Source of the DNA: Epiperipatus broadwayi | Taxonomy: Eukaryota; Onychophora; Udeonychophora; Euonychophora; Peripatidae | NCBI GenBank assembly: GCA_028023455.1 | Contig: JAQFVV010000056.1 | Span: 5,605,717-5,669,716, forward strand | Length of the DNA stretch: 64,000 bases | Direction: 5' to 3' | Part shown: piece by piece, positions 11,007 to 23,748 of the stretch | Numbering within the stretch: position 1 is the first letter of the stretch | Layout: each line of letters opens with the position of its first letter | The notes under the pieces: model-generated | What the model was told of the DNA's origin: nothing | Database searches by the model: none | Seen by the model: the letters and a program-made list of their open reading frames with translations, nothing else | Translations under genes and position numbers: made by a program

Positions 11007-12781
11007 ATATATATATAGGAAAGTTTATAATTGAAATAGTATATACTGATTCATCAGATATTTTGGTTTCACTATGTTATTATATATAAAATACAATTTA
11101 TAACAAGTATTCATTAATCAAACATATATTTAAAAGTTTAATTTCACTTACAAATATGCATAAACATAGTGTTATTTTGTTATTGACCATTTGGAATTAA
11201 AATAATTCATACCAATTCACTCATAAATATATCTTGTTAATTTTCATGCAATCTGACCTGTGAAATAACTCAATAACTTTTACCATCTCTTAATAGCAGA
11301 ACTCATTATATATGAAAGTAGTCCAATTCAATAATAGTAATAAATATCAAACTTAAAATTGTAACTTTGGTTTCATTTATTAATGTTTTATGAAATTTTA
11401 TTTCTCAAAAAATAAAATATTGTCTAAAAATATGACTTATCCCAGAAAACTGATTAAAAATAATGTTGAGCTTTTATGTTAATAAGGATAACATAGAAGC
11501 ATTACTTCAGTAATCAAGATTTGCTACCAAAACGATTTATTTATAAATGATTGAATGGATAATTATTGCATTGTACTACTTTGAAATGGGCAGAAATGCT
11601 AAAATAATAAATTGAATGTTATATTAGCAAATAGAATTATTTATTGTTTATAAACATAAAACATATTTATAAATATTTAAATTTTGTAAAATATATTTAA
11701 TTATTATGAACTGTTGTGAAACAGCTAAGATTCACTACAAACGTTAGACTAATATATATATATAATGAAGTAAAAATACATATTTGAAATAATAATACTT
11801 TAAAAATATATAAATTCCTTTCGAGTATCACACTTAATCTCAAAAACTACTATGTCTCTGATGCATAATTTATCCCTCATGAATATAAATTTATGCTTTT
11901 GATGTCAAGCTGATTTTTATTAATTGTATTTTTTATATCAAATATCCATATTTGTTTCTACTAATGTAAATATGCAAACTAAATTTTAAAAGAAATGTAA
12001 AATTATTAATTATTTCATAGTAAACAATCAATTTATGAATTATTATCACATTTAATGGACAACGTAACCAAATATGTTTATCATAATAAATAATTAAAAT
12101 ATCAATTTCCTTCAATAACTGCCATTTACTTAAATAAATAACACCTTACCTTTTTAAATTTTTCCAAAATATTTATTAACATATCCTAATCAGTATAATA
12201 AATTGAATGTAACTTTTCTTACCATAATCAAATACCCTTTCAATAGCGGATCTAAAATGATCATTTATTTCCTTTACCACTTTTCTATTTCTAAATTAAG
12301 ATTGCTTCATAGATCGTAATTATCCAATTTGAAACAATTATCCTATAAAAATCTTTGGCAATATGTTTGCTTTTAATGTCATATCAAATAAATTGTCTAC
12401 ATCAATTGCTATATTTTTCAATAATTTATTAGAACAACAACACAAAAATGTTAGATAATGTAGCTGTAACAGCTGGAAAAAAAATTAAAAGATGACAAAA
12501 ATCTTTCAATTTCTTAAATCCCCAAACTATATATACTTTTTCATTTTTTAAATCTTCTGATATAGCTTTGATATTCTACTTTATGCTTAACCATCATTTC
12601 TTTTCTTTAAATATTTTTTTTCCTCTTCAAAATACTGATATTATTTTAATCTTTCCAAGAGTTATTTTACAAAACAGAGTTGAACTATTTCAATTTCTTA
12701 AATATTAACCTTTCCATAGTTTTTTTTTTTTTTCAAAAAAGAGGCCCAAATTGTACATTTTTAGAATTACAGATATATGCA
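11007..12781. other. AT-rich spacer, nothing recognised
   Basis: Low-complexity AT-rich DNA. ORFs on either strand have low-complexity Ile/Tyr/Asn/Lys compositions expected by chance. No repeat or gene was recognised. Confidence 0.6.
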
Positions 12782-13150
12782 TATATGCTATCACTTAACT
12801 CCAAATATATGAAAAAGAAATGCTAATTTTATTTATTGAATTATAAATATATATAAATCAAAATTTTTGGATGATATACATTCTAAAATGTAAATTATAT
12901 TTTATATGAAAGAAAACCATATTTATATATATTTTTGTCCAAAAAACCCGATGGATATAATGAGGTGAAAAATGAATATATATATATATATATGCTATCA
13001 CGTGACTCAAAATATATGAAAAAGAAATGCTGTTTATTTTATTTATTGAAAATACATTATTATAAATATATATATAAATCAAGTTTTGATTCACATACTT
13101 TCTAAAACCTAAAATATTTTGTAAAAAAATATAATAGATATTCAAAAATT
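12782..13150 (+). repeat. Local tandem duplication, ~207-bp period
   Basis: The block starting tgctatcac at ~12786 recurs at ~12993. It shares tatgaaaaagaaatgct, an atttattgaa run and a following ataaatcaa stretch. The copies are diverged. A long minus-strand ORF across the area (12858-13187) is built from these AT repeats and is not credible as a gene. Confidence 0.65.
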
Positions 13151-13814
13151 TATAGATAAGCAAACAAAATCTCAGTAATGTTGACAATTTTAAATAGACA
13201 AAACAACGTTGTATATTTTCAAAATCTACATTATTTTCATAGAAATATTTTTTAAAAAAGAAAAATAAATCACAAATAATTATTATAACTTACCAATTGA
13301 AAGAATAATGCAAACTATTAAAAAAATTGAAAATTATTTTGCAGATAGCAAAGCTGAACGTTTTTCTCTAATATAAAAAGAGTCACTATGGGGCTACAAA
13401 ATTACCTTCCACGGAATAATGAATAAATCATTAATTATAACTGCCATCTATGTGGAACTTTACAAACTAATACCTAAATCATATACGCATATGCTAAAAT
13501 CGAAAAAACGAAAATATTCGGACAAGTCTGCTAAGAGTTATAAAAGGAAATTCAAAACGTGATATTGCGTTGAGTACTAATGCCACAGGTGGCGCTTGTG
13601 TTCGCGAATTAGCGTCCAGTTCTAGGCAAAGGTTTTAAATAAAATCTATATTTTTTCCTTGTATCAAAATTTACTCAATACATATATAAAAGTTTCCTAC
13701 ATGCAGTTTTATATATTACACATCAATGTTTTAAAACTAACTATATTTCACTCATATTTTAACTAATTTCTTGTAGTTTCTTTTAAAACTTAATCATAAA
13801 TCTTCATATATATA
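13151..13814. other. AT-rich spacer with one CpG-containing patch
   Basis: Featureless apart from ~13535-13630. There a TATAAAAGG at ~13539 is followed by a GC-richer, CpG-containing patch (ggtggcgcttgtgttcgcg). It could be a cryptic promoter or an old repeat edge. No ORF follows. Confidence 0.35.
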
Positions 13815-14985
13815 TATACATCACATCATCACTGCCATTATTTTCAATCATTATCATTTTGATGCAGCATAAAGATCTCTCCAAGTTTAATCCATTTTCT
13901 CCAAATACATAGCCCCTCTTCTTCACATCTTATCAGCAAACTACTTTATTTCATCTATCCATCTCACATGCGATTTCTTTCTATATCTTTTATAATCTTT
14001 TAGAATCCTATGTTAAACTTCAATGGTTCATCTATTACCATATTTTCTAGCAATATGTCCAGCCAAGCTCCATTTCAATTTCTTAATTCATCCAATGATA
14101 TCAGAGATATTTATTTGTTCTCTTACCCATATATTTCATTTTCAATTTGTTTCTTATTACCCCTAATATCCACCCATACTTTTTGGTCTAATCTCTCTCT
14201 CTCATTGCTTTTATTTTAAATGTTTGTTTCAGATTCATAAGTAAGAATTAGTAAAACATGTCTATTAAAAAATTTTCTTTTCAAACAAATAGACATATTT
14301 CCTTTTAATAACATGTTATTTCTACCAAAAATACTCTGTCCAAGTTTAATTCTATGATTAATTTCATCCATTAAGTTTCCACCATTTGTATTAATTAATA
14401 TGACTAAGGTCTTTGTAGTAGTTAAATTATCATTCATGATAACCAATCTTTATTTTCTTCTTTAAAAATACAATAAACATTACTTATTCTTTTTAACATT
14501 TATTTTAATTCTTCCTTTCATGTGATAACTCTTGAAACCATATCCGAAGCTCCAAAGTACTATTCAAAATAACAACAACCACATCAATTGAAAATAATCT
14601 CTACTTATTTTTATTATTTTAGCTTCCTATTTTAATCCATAAAATACTTCTCATAAAACAATTGTAAAAGTTTTGGAGGTATGGAATTATCTTATTGTGC
14701 ACCTTTTTCAATGTCAATTTTTTTAGTATCTCCATGTAATCTCTTCATTGCTGTCACATTTTGATAAATATTCTTCAGATTTGGATATTAGCCAAGGTCT
14801 ACATTTTGATAATTCAAAGTTTTAATCACTATAGAAATGCTTATAAAATTGTTTCTTTATATAATCTAGATATCTAAAGCTTAGTGCTAACTTATATTCA
14901 CAAGTCCTTACTGTAACTTCTCTTAATACTTGAATGTGATCTAGTGTGCTGAAATTATTTTAAAATCTAGCTTGGTTTTAAAATA
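13815..14985 (-). mobile_element. RTE-type LINE copy B (3' part, 5'-truncated)
   Basis: The sequence aligns with the 3' half of the RTE at 23749-27047, from the CAT/ATC-type 3' tail near 13820 through the RT palm region to about 14975. Stops and indels are frequent. An open stretch at 14216-14446 (minus) retains EINHRIKLG and YESET-type blocks. The 5' junction is a snap-back (see 14939-15003). Confidence 0.85.
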
Positions 14986-15003
14986 ATTTCAGCACACTGG
15001 ATC
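14939..15003. repeat. Inverted duplication at the 5' end of LINE copy B
   Basis: The LINE segment agtgtgctgaaattatttta is followed, after a ~10-nt loop, by its reverse complement, giving a ~27-bp stem. In the intact LINE the corresponding area has no inverted copy. The hairpin therefore formed at the truncation point of this insertion. Confidence 0.8.
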
Positions 15004-15203
15004 AATTTATTTTAGACAAGTGAAATAATAATGTCTCACAAAATTGATCCTTTATTCTTTTTTCCATTAAATATTATAAATTTCCTTCTACCAAATACAA
15101 ATAACAATATAAAAAATATTAATAACACAATAATACAAAACAAGAAAAACTATCTATATAATTAACTCTGTAGAGTTCCATTTTGCCATTACTTGACTAT
15201 GGG

Positions 15204-16080
15204 TTAACCTCTTTTTTACTCATTATTTTATTGGCCGAGTGAGGTAAAAGTCTAAACTTTTAACTGGTCAATTCACAAACTCGAGCGTCAATTCACAAAC
15301 TCTAGCATCAAAATATATTCCTCTTTTAATATTATATTCACTTTAGTTTCATTTGTAAAAAGTATATTAATAATTTGTCAGGTTATGAAAGTGAACGAAA
15401 GTTTTTTCAAAAATAAATTTTTATTTATAATTATAAAAATATTCGATAGCAGCAAATCTAAAATGAATGTTACTCACCAACCAAAAAGTTTTGCTGATGT
15501 CAGTGATTTCTTTCCCAATTTTACATTGTGGAAAAGTAAATAATTTTTGCTAAAGTCTTAACTATTTTTCTAAAATAATTTTATTTTTAGCATATTTTAT
15601 CAAAATAATTTATAATTTGTCAAAAAATACCTTTAAAATGGTCTAAAACAATCATTTATCATTTTCAAAATGAAAGAAAAGAAATCGTAACTCTTTAATT
15701 ATTGACAACCATTTTCTTTGTTGATGAAATTTAACAGCCAATCAGATTCAAGAAAGGATGGCCTTCTTCCATTGTTAGATCTTCAACATCAGCTTTATTG
15801 ATTTTTTACTTGTAAAATAATTCAAGAGAGGGCAACATCTTATGGAACTTTTTTAATCTTTAAAAATAACACAAAATCTTAATTTTTTTTTTTTTTTTTT
15901 TTTTTTTTATTTTTTTTTTTTTTTAAAAAAACAATAAAAAACTAACCAAAAAAACAAATTATAATAAAAGGAGAGGAAACCGAAAAAATTTGGTAGCGTT
16001 AAAAATGCCGAAATTAAAGCAATTTGATGCCGACGTAAAACCATCATGTTTTTAGCCATAACTAGCAAAAAATGAGTTAA
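15204..16080 (+). mobile_element. piggyBac-like non-autonomous element, copy 2
   Basis: This copy matches 2655-3408 in the same orientation, with diverged but collinear blocks: ggccgagtgagg, agtttcatttgtaaaaagta, gattttttacttgtaaaata. The left border is TTAA at 15204-15207 (ggg TTAA cctc). The right border is probably TTAA at 16077-16080, after a long poly-T stretch near 15880-15924. There is no coding capacity. Confidence 0.6.
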
Positions 16081-19000
16081 ATCTAATCTTTATAATTTAA
16101 TTAATTATATATCGATTCCCTTTATTCATCTGGCTTTTGCATTTAGACATATGTGACTGTGAATCATTATATATATATATGTGCACATATATGGATGTGC
16201 CTTTTCACATCCATTACTAAGAAAAAAAATATCTCAAAAGTTTATAATTAGTCATAAAATTAATACTAGCAAAAAAAAATTACAATTGAAATAAAAACAA
16301 ACAAATTGTTTACCTTAATTCCCAGAAATATAACAATAAAATAAGTAAGCTTACCAATTAAAGTGTATATTGTTTTCATTATATTCTTTCAGGTACAAGG
16401 AATTCATATGTAAATGTCTCTCCATTTCTTTTATTGAGTACTTTATTAGGCAAACCAATGATCCTGCAGCAGACAAATGCCAATAGAAACAATACAATTA
16501 CAGGGTTATTGCAGTTGACAAATATAGTATACTCAGGTGATCTTTATTCCACGTTTTTTAGTATCTTGCATTTCATTCATGATACATAAAGTTTTCTAAT
16601 CAACGATCCTGATTAACTCTGTCCAAATTTTGGGTCACATAAGCTATTACTTTTAATGTTCATTTTTAAAATCCTATGATGAACAATTGAGGTGACCTCT
16701 AGATTAAGCAAACAGGATATAAGATAACTATCCAAATCCAAACCTCTAAGTATTTTCCATATAATTAAATGCTGATTCATTATGCAGGTGACCACCCTTA
16801 TCTTCACTTCATTCTTATACAAAAAAAGTAACAACACAATAAATTTACATTATATTCAGATGATCTTTAAATAGCATGATTAAGGCAAATCTTATACATG
16901 GAATCAGTACAAGATTTATTTTACTTTGATTAGATAAAAAAAAAAATATAATTAATCGATTTTTGGATATTTATACATTTTTTCTTTTCTTTCAGAAAAG
17001 ACATTTTATTATTTATTAACATCCCATATACTACATACCAAAAATATTATATAATACAAATTACTAAATTGGTAATATAATTACACTCAGTACATGACCT
17101 AATGACTTTTCTAAAAATAATAAATTAAAAGAAAAAAATTGCATCATCTTTTCTTCTTTTTCTTTCCCTTAAAAAAAAAATTCAAATCTTAATTTTGAAA
17201 AAGCATTTTGTTTTACGTTAACATAAAAAAATATAATGTGTATATACCTCTTTTGATCCACAGACACATTTATACTTATTTTAAACACTTTCCAATTTTT
17301 TTTATTAAAGTTTATCCATCTCATTTATTTTAACCTTTGTGAAGGGATTCAAATTTTAGTTCCTATCGCAATATACATGTATTGTGAAGTTTATGATGAT
17401 GGACTACTTCTATCAATTAGGTGAATTGTTACATTTTTTCTTTTAAAAAATCAAATTCTATCTAGATATAGTCACATTAATCTTTGTATTATTATTACAG
17501 TTGAAAATATTTAACAATATAAATAAAGTTTGAATTTTTCTAAAACCATTACTTCAGCACAAGATTACAAGTAATCACACAATGATTTATCATTCTCTTT
17601 CTACATACAATTTAATATCAATTTTCATAAATTAAACATACATCTCATGCATCTTTCATTTCTCAAAAAACAATATAATCTAGTTTAGATGTGAATTTCT
17701 GTCAATAATATATTATTTTACTGCCTTCAAGATAAAATTTAATTATTATAATTATTTAGATTGATGTCTAGAAACAAAACATTTTGATCATGTTTCTACA
17801 TTTTCATATTGATGTTAAAGAATCATCAGTATGGTAATTTAAGTTTTATTCTCACATAAATGCATATAAAATTTTCATTTAAAAATGCTGCTGTTATGCC
17901 TTTGAATTTTCTTCATTCTCCTGCTGCAGCCTCTAGAACTGTTTTGCATTCAATTAACAGTAGAAATTGGAAATAAAATAATACTGATTTATTACTTCAA
18001 AACACCTGAGATATCAGCATTCTGCATAAAAAATGAGTCAAAAATCCACACTAATCAGAGAATCTTTAATCCTCAGATTTTGAGTGCATTTGCATTATTA
18101 CTTAGAACTTCTTTTTCATTGTTCTAAGAAATGAGAAAAAATTCATACATTTTCTGTACTTTATTTAAATATGTATAATTATTTTTATAAAATATTTGTA
18201 CAGTAATTATTAAAAAAGAAATATTTTCATAACTCATGGATTTTTTTCAAAGAGTAGTTAAGAAATTATTAATAGTAAATAAAAGATTGGTTACACACTC
18301 CCAAAACCATAATACAAAACTTTTGTAGTATTTTGATAATTATAAATAAAATTTTAAATTTTAGAACAAAATTTCATAGTTTTATAATGATTTAATAATA
18401 ATTTATTCAAATTTTACAAATAAAGTTCAATAAATAAATATTTCATCATTATATATATATTTACCAGACTGTCGTAAATATCTAATAATAACAACAAAAA
18501 ATAAAATGTTCGCATTATGTATTTCATTTTCCTTTATTATTATTTTTTCTATATTTAAAAAAACTCAAATATAATTTTTAAGGATGTTTTTTATATGTAA
18601 ACTTAGATTTCTAACAAATCAAGTTCAATTTGTTGAATTCTAATACAGAAAAAAGATTTAAAATATTAAAATCAAATGTTGAAAATTTATACAAATTACT
18701 GCAAAAAAGAAACGGAAATGTCCACCTGTTGAAGGGTTAATATTTTTGCTATCTGAACTGAAAATTCATATGTTCCCACCTTTAGCTATTCTTAATTTTG
18801 TATTTACACATAGGTTGAATTATAATTATGTAATATATTTTCTATTTTTTCAAGAAACATTACATATTTTAATTTTTTATATTATTATTGTTGCATTACT
18901 TTCTGATAAAAAATTGAGTTTCCAAAAACTTTTTTAATATATCATTGTTATTTAGTTTGAGGATGATGGATTTTTTAAACTAAATTTTAATATTTTTAAA

Positions 19001-22000
19001 TTTTATTACATTATATTTTGTAAATTTGACAAGGCACAATAAGATTCATTATTTAATTAATCCTTTTTTGATCAAGATGAAGAGTAAAAAAAAATATTTC
19101 TCACACACATATATATTACATAAACAAAATTTGAATTATACAGGAAGAAAGAATTCGTGATTAATCTGAAAACAGTTTTGCTTTTGTGCATGAGGATTAA
19201 TTAATATAAACAGTCAAAATGATTTAAGGAAATATCAAAAATTATTCATACACAGTCTTATACTGGTTTGACATATTAGAAAATATTATAAAGACATATG
19301 TATAAACACATATCCGGATGAAACTAACATTGCAATGTCAAAAGGCAAAATAATGATAAAGTAAAATAAATAAAAAAAATTATAATAGATATTAATAACA
19401 CATTCACATATTCTTTTAAATACATAATCAAATATAAAAATAAATGTTTTGCAAACGTTTAAAAATGTTATATTTATAATCCTGAACGTTAAACCCTATT
19501 TCCCATCTGTTAATACTAAAGTGTCTTTTTTTTTTTTTAATTACAGCTACTAACAGTTTTTAATTTTTGTGTTTAATAAAGGTTGAAGGGTTGATATAAA
19601 TTTAGTCACTATTACAATTTACCCTAAAGGTTAAAAATCTAATATTACAAACAAGAAAAAAAAGTATTTTCCTCCAATACTAATTAATATTATTCAGTCT
19701 ACTAAGAACCATTTCATCAAGGATAGTGTCAATGCGTTATTCCAGTTATCATTTCAATTGAAGCAGAACGATGGGAAGTTAATTATGTAAAAAGTACACA
19801 TTAAAAGGTATAAACTAAAAATATTCCTTATATTAATGCAACATTAATTTTTTAATCATTTAGTACTTGATAATGCCCCTACAGTAAAATATAATAAAAT
19901 ACTATTCTCATTTATGTGTTCATTAAAAAACAATTTAATTTTGTGTGTGTGTGTGTTAATGAAACTTTCAATTCATCCATAACACTTTATGACATAAAAA
20001 GTTTAATACTAATGTTAATAATATCTTATATATTAGTAAACTATTCCTATTACAGTTTACAATAGTAAATTTTGAAGTCTAGCAATTAAAATAGTTATCC
20101 CTTAAGCAGTAGATTGTGAGATTAAACATCTTCTAGAGGTAAAGAATGGAAAAGAAGATTAATAGTGAATCAATTAATTAGCGATAAATAGGCTATTTTA
20201 TTTATTTAGTTTGTGGACTATTTTTTTAAGTGTCTAACTGTTAAAAAAGTTACAAAGACATCTATAGATTCCAATCAGAAGATAAATTGTCAGAGGCTTT
20301 ATAAAGTACTTCACTTCTGCTACGTTATGTGCAGATTTGAGTCACTAATTATATAGTTTCATAATTTATATTTGACCGCAACTATATAAGTAAAATAATC
20401 TATTTCAAAAATTCATTTCTGTATTGAATAAGCATGATCATGAATTTGTTGACAAGATTCCAACAATATCTGGGTAGATCAAATCCAGCTAGCTTAACTG
20501 TTAAAACTTGAAAAAAAAAATTAGTTAGGCCTCAAAAAAATTCTATTTTTAATGCCACAACTCGTCAATACTTTTCAAAAGATTGTTAGATGTAGATCCT
20601 GAAAAAAGATCTTGGTTTTGAATATGCTTTTAGGTGGTGAAACTATGTCTTGGATAAATACTAAGTTTGATCTACTTAAGTTTTTTTATATTTTCTGTGA
20701 AATTAAAATGTCTTCAGATGCTTAATTGATAAATATGTAAAAGAATAAGCAAGCACTGGAAGAGAAAAAATTTGACTGTCATTAACCCAGTCTACGGAGT
20801 ATAAACAATAATTGAAGTAGCCCTATTCTCAGTAAGACCATCAGAAGAAAAAGTGAACATATTGATAAAGCTTAACAATGAGCCCAATTAATAGAAATAT
20901 AGAAGATGGAATAAATAAAATGAGTGATTAAAAATAAACTTTTATTATATGTCTTATCCATATATTCTCAATAATTTAATTATGTTGAAATATCATCATC
21001 AGAGAAGATAGATAATGTCATTGATATAGAAAATACACAATATGTAGAATTATTAGTTTATGTAATATATACATACCTGCTTGCCCACCTATTCATCACC
21101 CACTGACCCAACATTCCATGCTTATCTATCCCGTTACTTGATTTCTTATTTATCTTTCTATTTATCTGTTTTTATAACCACAAGAACAGCTCTGTGATTT
21201 AGCATCATCTATATAATTAGCTTGAGTTATTAGAAAATATCAGATGATAATACATTTGGGTCTCATTTTATGTGGTAGACAGGTTCCGCAGAAAACCTGC
21301 ATAAAGAAATTGCACAAAAATAGACTTAACTTACCTTAAAAATGGGGGATAGGTTGTGTAATGTTCAAAAATCACATAAAAGCAAAGCAACAAAAAAAAA
21401 ATACTTTAAAATTCACATTAAAAATATAAGGGAATAAAGTATGACTAATAAAAAATTTCAATATTTGAAAAAAAATTGATACAAGACAAACTTTTTTTAT
21501 TAACTACAGTATTTAATTTTACTTTTTTCATACATATTTTAATGATTATCACTGTTTGACAATATGCGTTTTGTTTGTGAACTGGTAAGAAATCAGATTC
21601 GTTACAAGAGAAAGTACAACTAGCGCCATTTTCAGACTTGTGCTGTGTTAATGTTTTTCTTTTGACAATGTAATCGGTGAAACTTTGAGATGATGATTTT
21701 ACTAATTGTTTATAAAGCCCATAATATCCAGACATATAACTATTTAGCTCTCATTGAAATTTAAGAGGTTGTTCATTGCAGCAAACTCTCTCAGATTTCA
21801 GCATTTTCTGACATTTTTCTTTATCTCACACATCAATGGAAAATCTATGATTAAATGATTATTACTTATCAAAAAATAATAACTTTGTCTTCAATTGATA
21901 GATATTTTTGTTTACTACTGAAATAAATTTTATATGTTCACATTTTGTTTCTATATTAAAAAAATGAGATCACAATCAAAACAAAAAGATTATACATTAT

Positions 22001-23178
22001 CATGAGAAAGATTATTTTCAGTTTGCAAAATAAACAAAGTCTTTGTTATTTATTTTAAAAATCTAAAAGAAAATTTATTTCTGTTATATCTAACAAACTA
22101 TGTTTTAAAAGTTTAAAATTGTTGAACATTTATTGCAATATTTTTATACTCATAAGTATAAAACTATTATTATTATTTACTTATAAGCATAAACAGGTTA
22201 TTTACGTAAAAGCTAAGATTCTAAATAGCTTCAGGCCATATTCACGTTAGCGGCTAACATAACATTTTTGGAAAAAAAAGTATTTCAAGTCAAAATAAGT
22301 TATTAATAATTTAAATTTCTTAATGTCTAATAAATATAGTAAAATATGAACTTCTTTATTACATAAAAGAAAACCCGCATAAAAGGATATTAAGAAGAAA
22401 CATGAATCACATAACTTTAAAATTGCATTAAAAAAATCCACATAACACAAGATCCAAGTGTACATTTAAATTTTCATCCTTGAACTATCAATGGAAACTT
22501 AGGATGCTAAAGGTGAAACCAATGCAGATTTGCAGCTACCAGTCACATAAATCTTATCTACTATTAAAATAAAGCTAGAATTAAAAAATTCTAAGGTTTT
22601 AAACCCTAAAAATGTGCTTGGGTATTTATGTAGTTCAGTAATTACATACTTTAGTAATATGATATTTAACAGTTTTAAACATCAATTTTTCCTAATCAGT
22701 TTACATAATATTATATTATGCAAGCTGGACTTTATTGATGTAAATATTGAAAGCATGATGGTGATTTCTATTTATTTACCTAAACAAACATTGGTTATTA
22801 TGAAATTAGGCAAACAACTAATTAAAACTGGCAACCAAAATCATACCAAAGTGGAACAACTTTTATCCCCATAATATAGATATTATAAAAATAAAAAGTT
22901 AGACCGATATATTTCATGTGTGAAAATGAAGATTACAACTTTCTAAATAAATTTCACAAATTAAGAAATCTCACCCATAAAGAGTTATATATTTTAATTA
23001 TAAGTTTTCTCAGATGATATAGACATAAACACTGAAAGTATAATGGAACATTCCACATATTTAACTAGATATATTTTAGCTATGATATAATTTGGCATAT
23101 AACCAGTTATAACAGGCAACTATAAACTAAAATCATACTATCTAGAAATAAAATTTTTGTTAACTTATTTTAAACAAA
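16081..23178. other. 7 kb AT-rich region, nothing recognised
   Basis: No repeat family shared with the rest of the window, no RNA gene and no protein-like ORF was recognised. Scattered short ORFs have AT-driven composition. The parts at ~19.7-21.2 kb are slightly less AT-biased and may be very old element remains, but no motif survives. Introns or distal intergenic DNA are equally possible. Confidence 0.5.
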
Positions 23179-23463
23179 AAGAAATAACAGAGATAATTTT
23201 TTTAATATATTAAATGTTTTTATTGACTGTGTACCAAAAAAAATAGATTTAACTTAAAATAAAAGCATTGGGAGGGGAGGTTCAGAAATTAATTAGATCA
23301 ATCCCTTATAAAAAATTGCAATTGACTTAATTAATTTCTAGACCCCCACCAACCCATGCTTTCATTTCAAGTTAAATCTAAAATTTCCAATTGTGGTTTC
23401 TTTTTAGTGCACAGTCAATAAAAGCATTTAATACAAACTATTTTTTTATCTCTATTATTTTTA
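23179..23463. mobile_element. Foldback element (long inverted repeat)
   Basis: The left arm at ~23179-23300 (tttttattgactgtgtacc ... agatttaacttaaaat ... agaaattaatta) is matched in reverse complement at ~23325-23463. The arms are diverged, and the right arm has a small insertion. No coding content. The right-hand sequence continues into a unit (cagtggcacagtaaatgaaa) shared with 29690-29800. Confidence 0.7.
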
Positions 23464-23539
23464 AGTCTTTAACAGTGGCACAGTAAATGAAAGTGTAAAA
23501 CTATATTATACTTTAAATTGACTGAACACTAATAACTGA

Positions 23540-23748
23540 TATATATATAATATATATCACTAGTTATTTCTGCTATAAGTCAAAATATATCCCTTATATA
23601 TATCATATTTAGTATGTGTTCATAATATATATATATATAGTAAATAGACTTCACTTAATGCATAATTTTACTTTAAATCAATATCATACATATAGTATGT
23701 ATAAGTCATTAGATATTTCTGCAGTATGTTAATATATATATATATATA
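23540..23748. repeat. TA-rich repeat with tcactagatatttctgc-type motif
   Basis: The motif atcactagttatttctgc and related versions recur at ~23555, ~23707 and ~33747. Each is followed by tagtatgt and (TA)n. It is a TA-rich satellite-like tail into which the full-length LINE has inserted. Confidence 0.5.

Noticed and set aside
12858-13187. 109-aa minus-strand ORF
   Set aside because: Built from TA-rich tandem sequence (runs of Ile-Tyr); not a credible protein.
16386-16485. Possible exon after a ttctttcag acceptor, reading YKEFICKCLSISFIEYF...
   Set aside because: The frame stops after ~30 codons with no donor site or second exon visible; chance in AT-rich DNA cannot be excluded.
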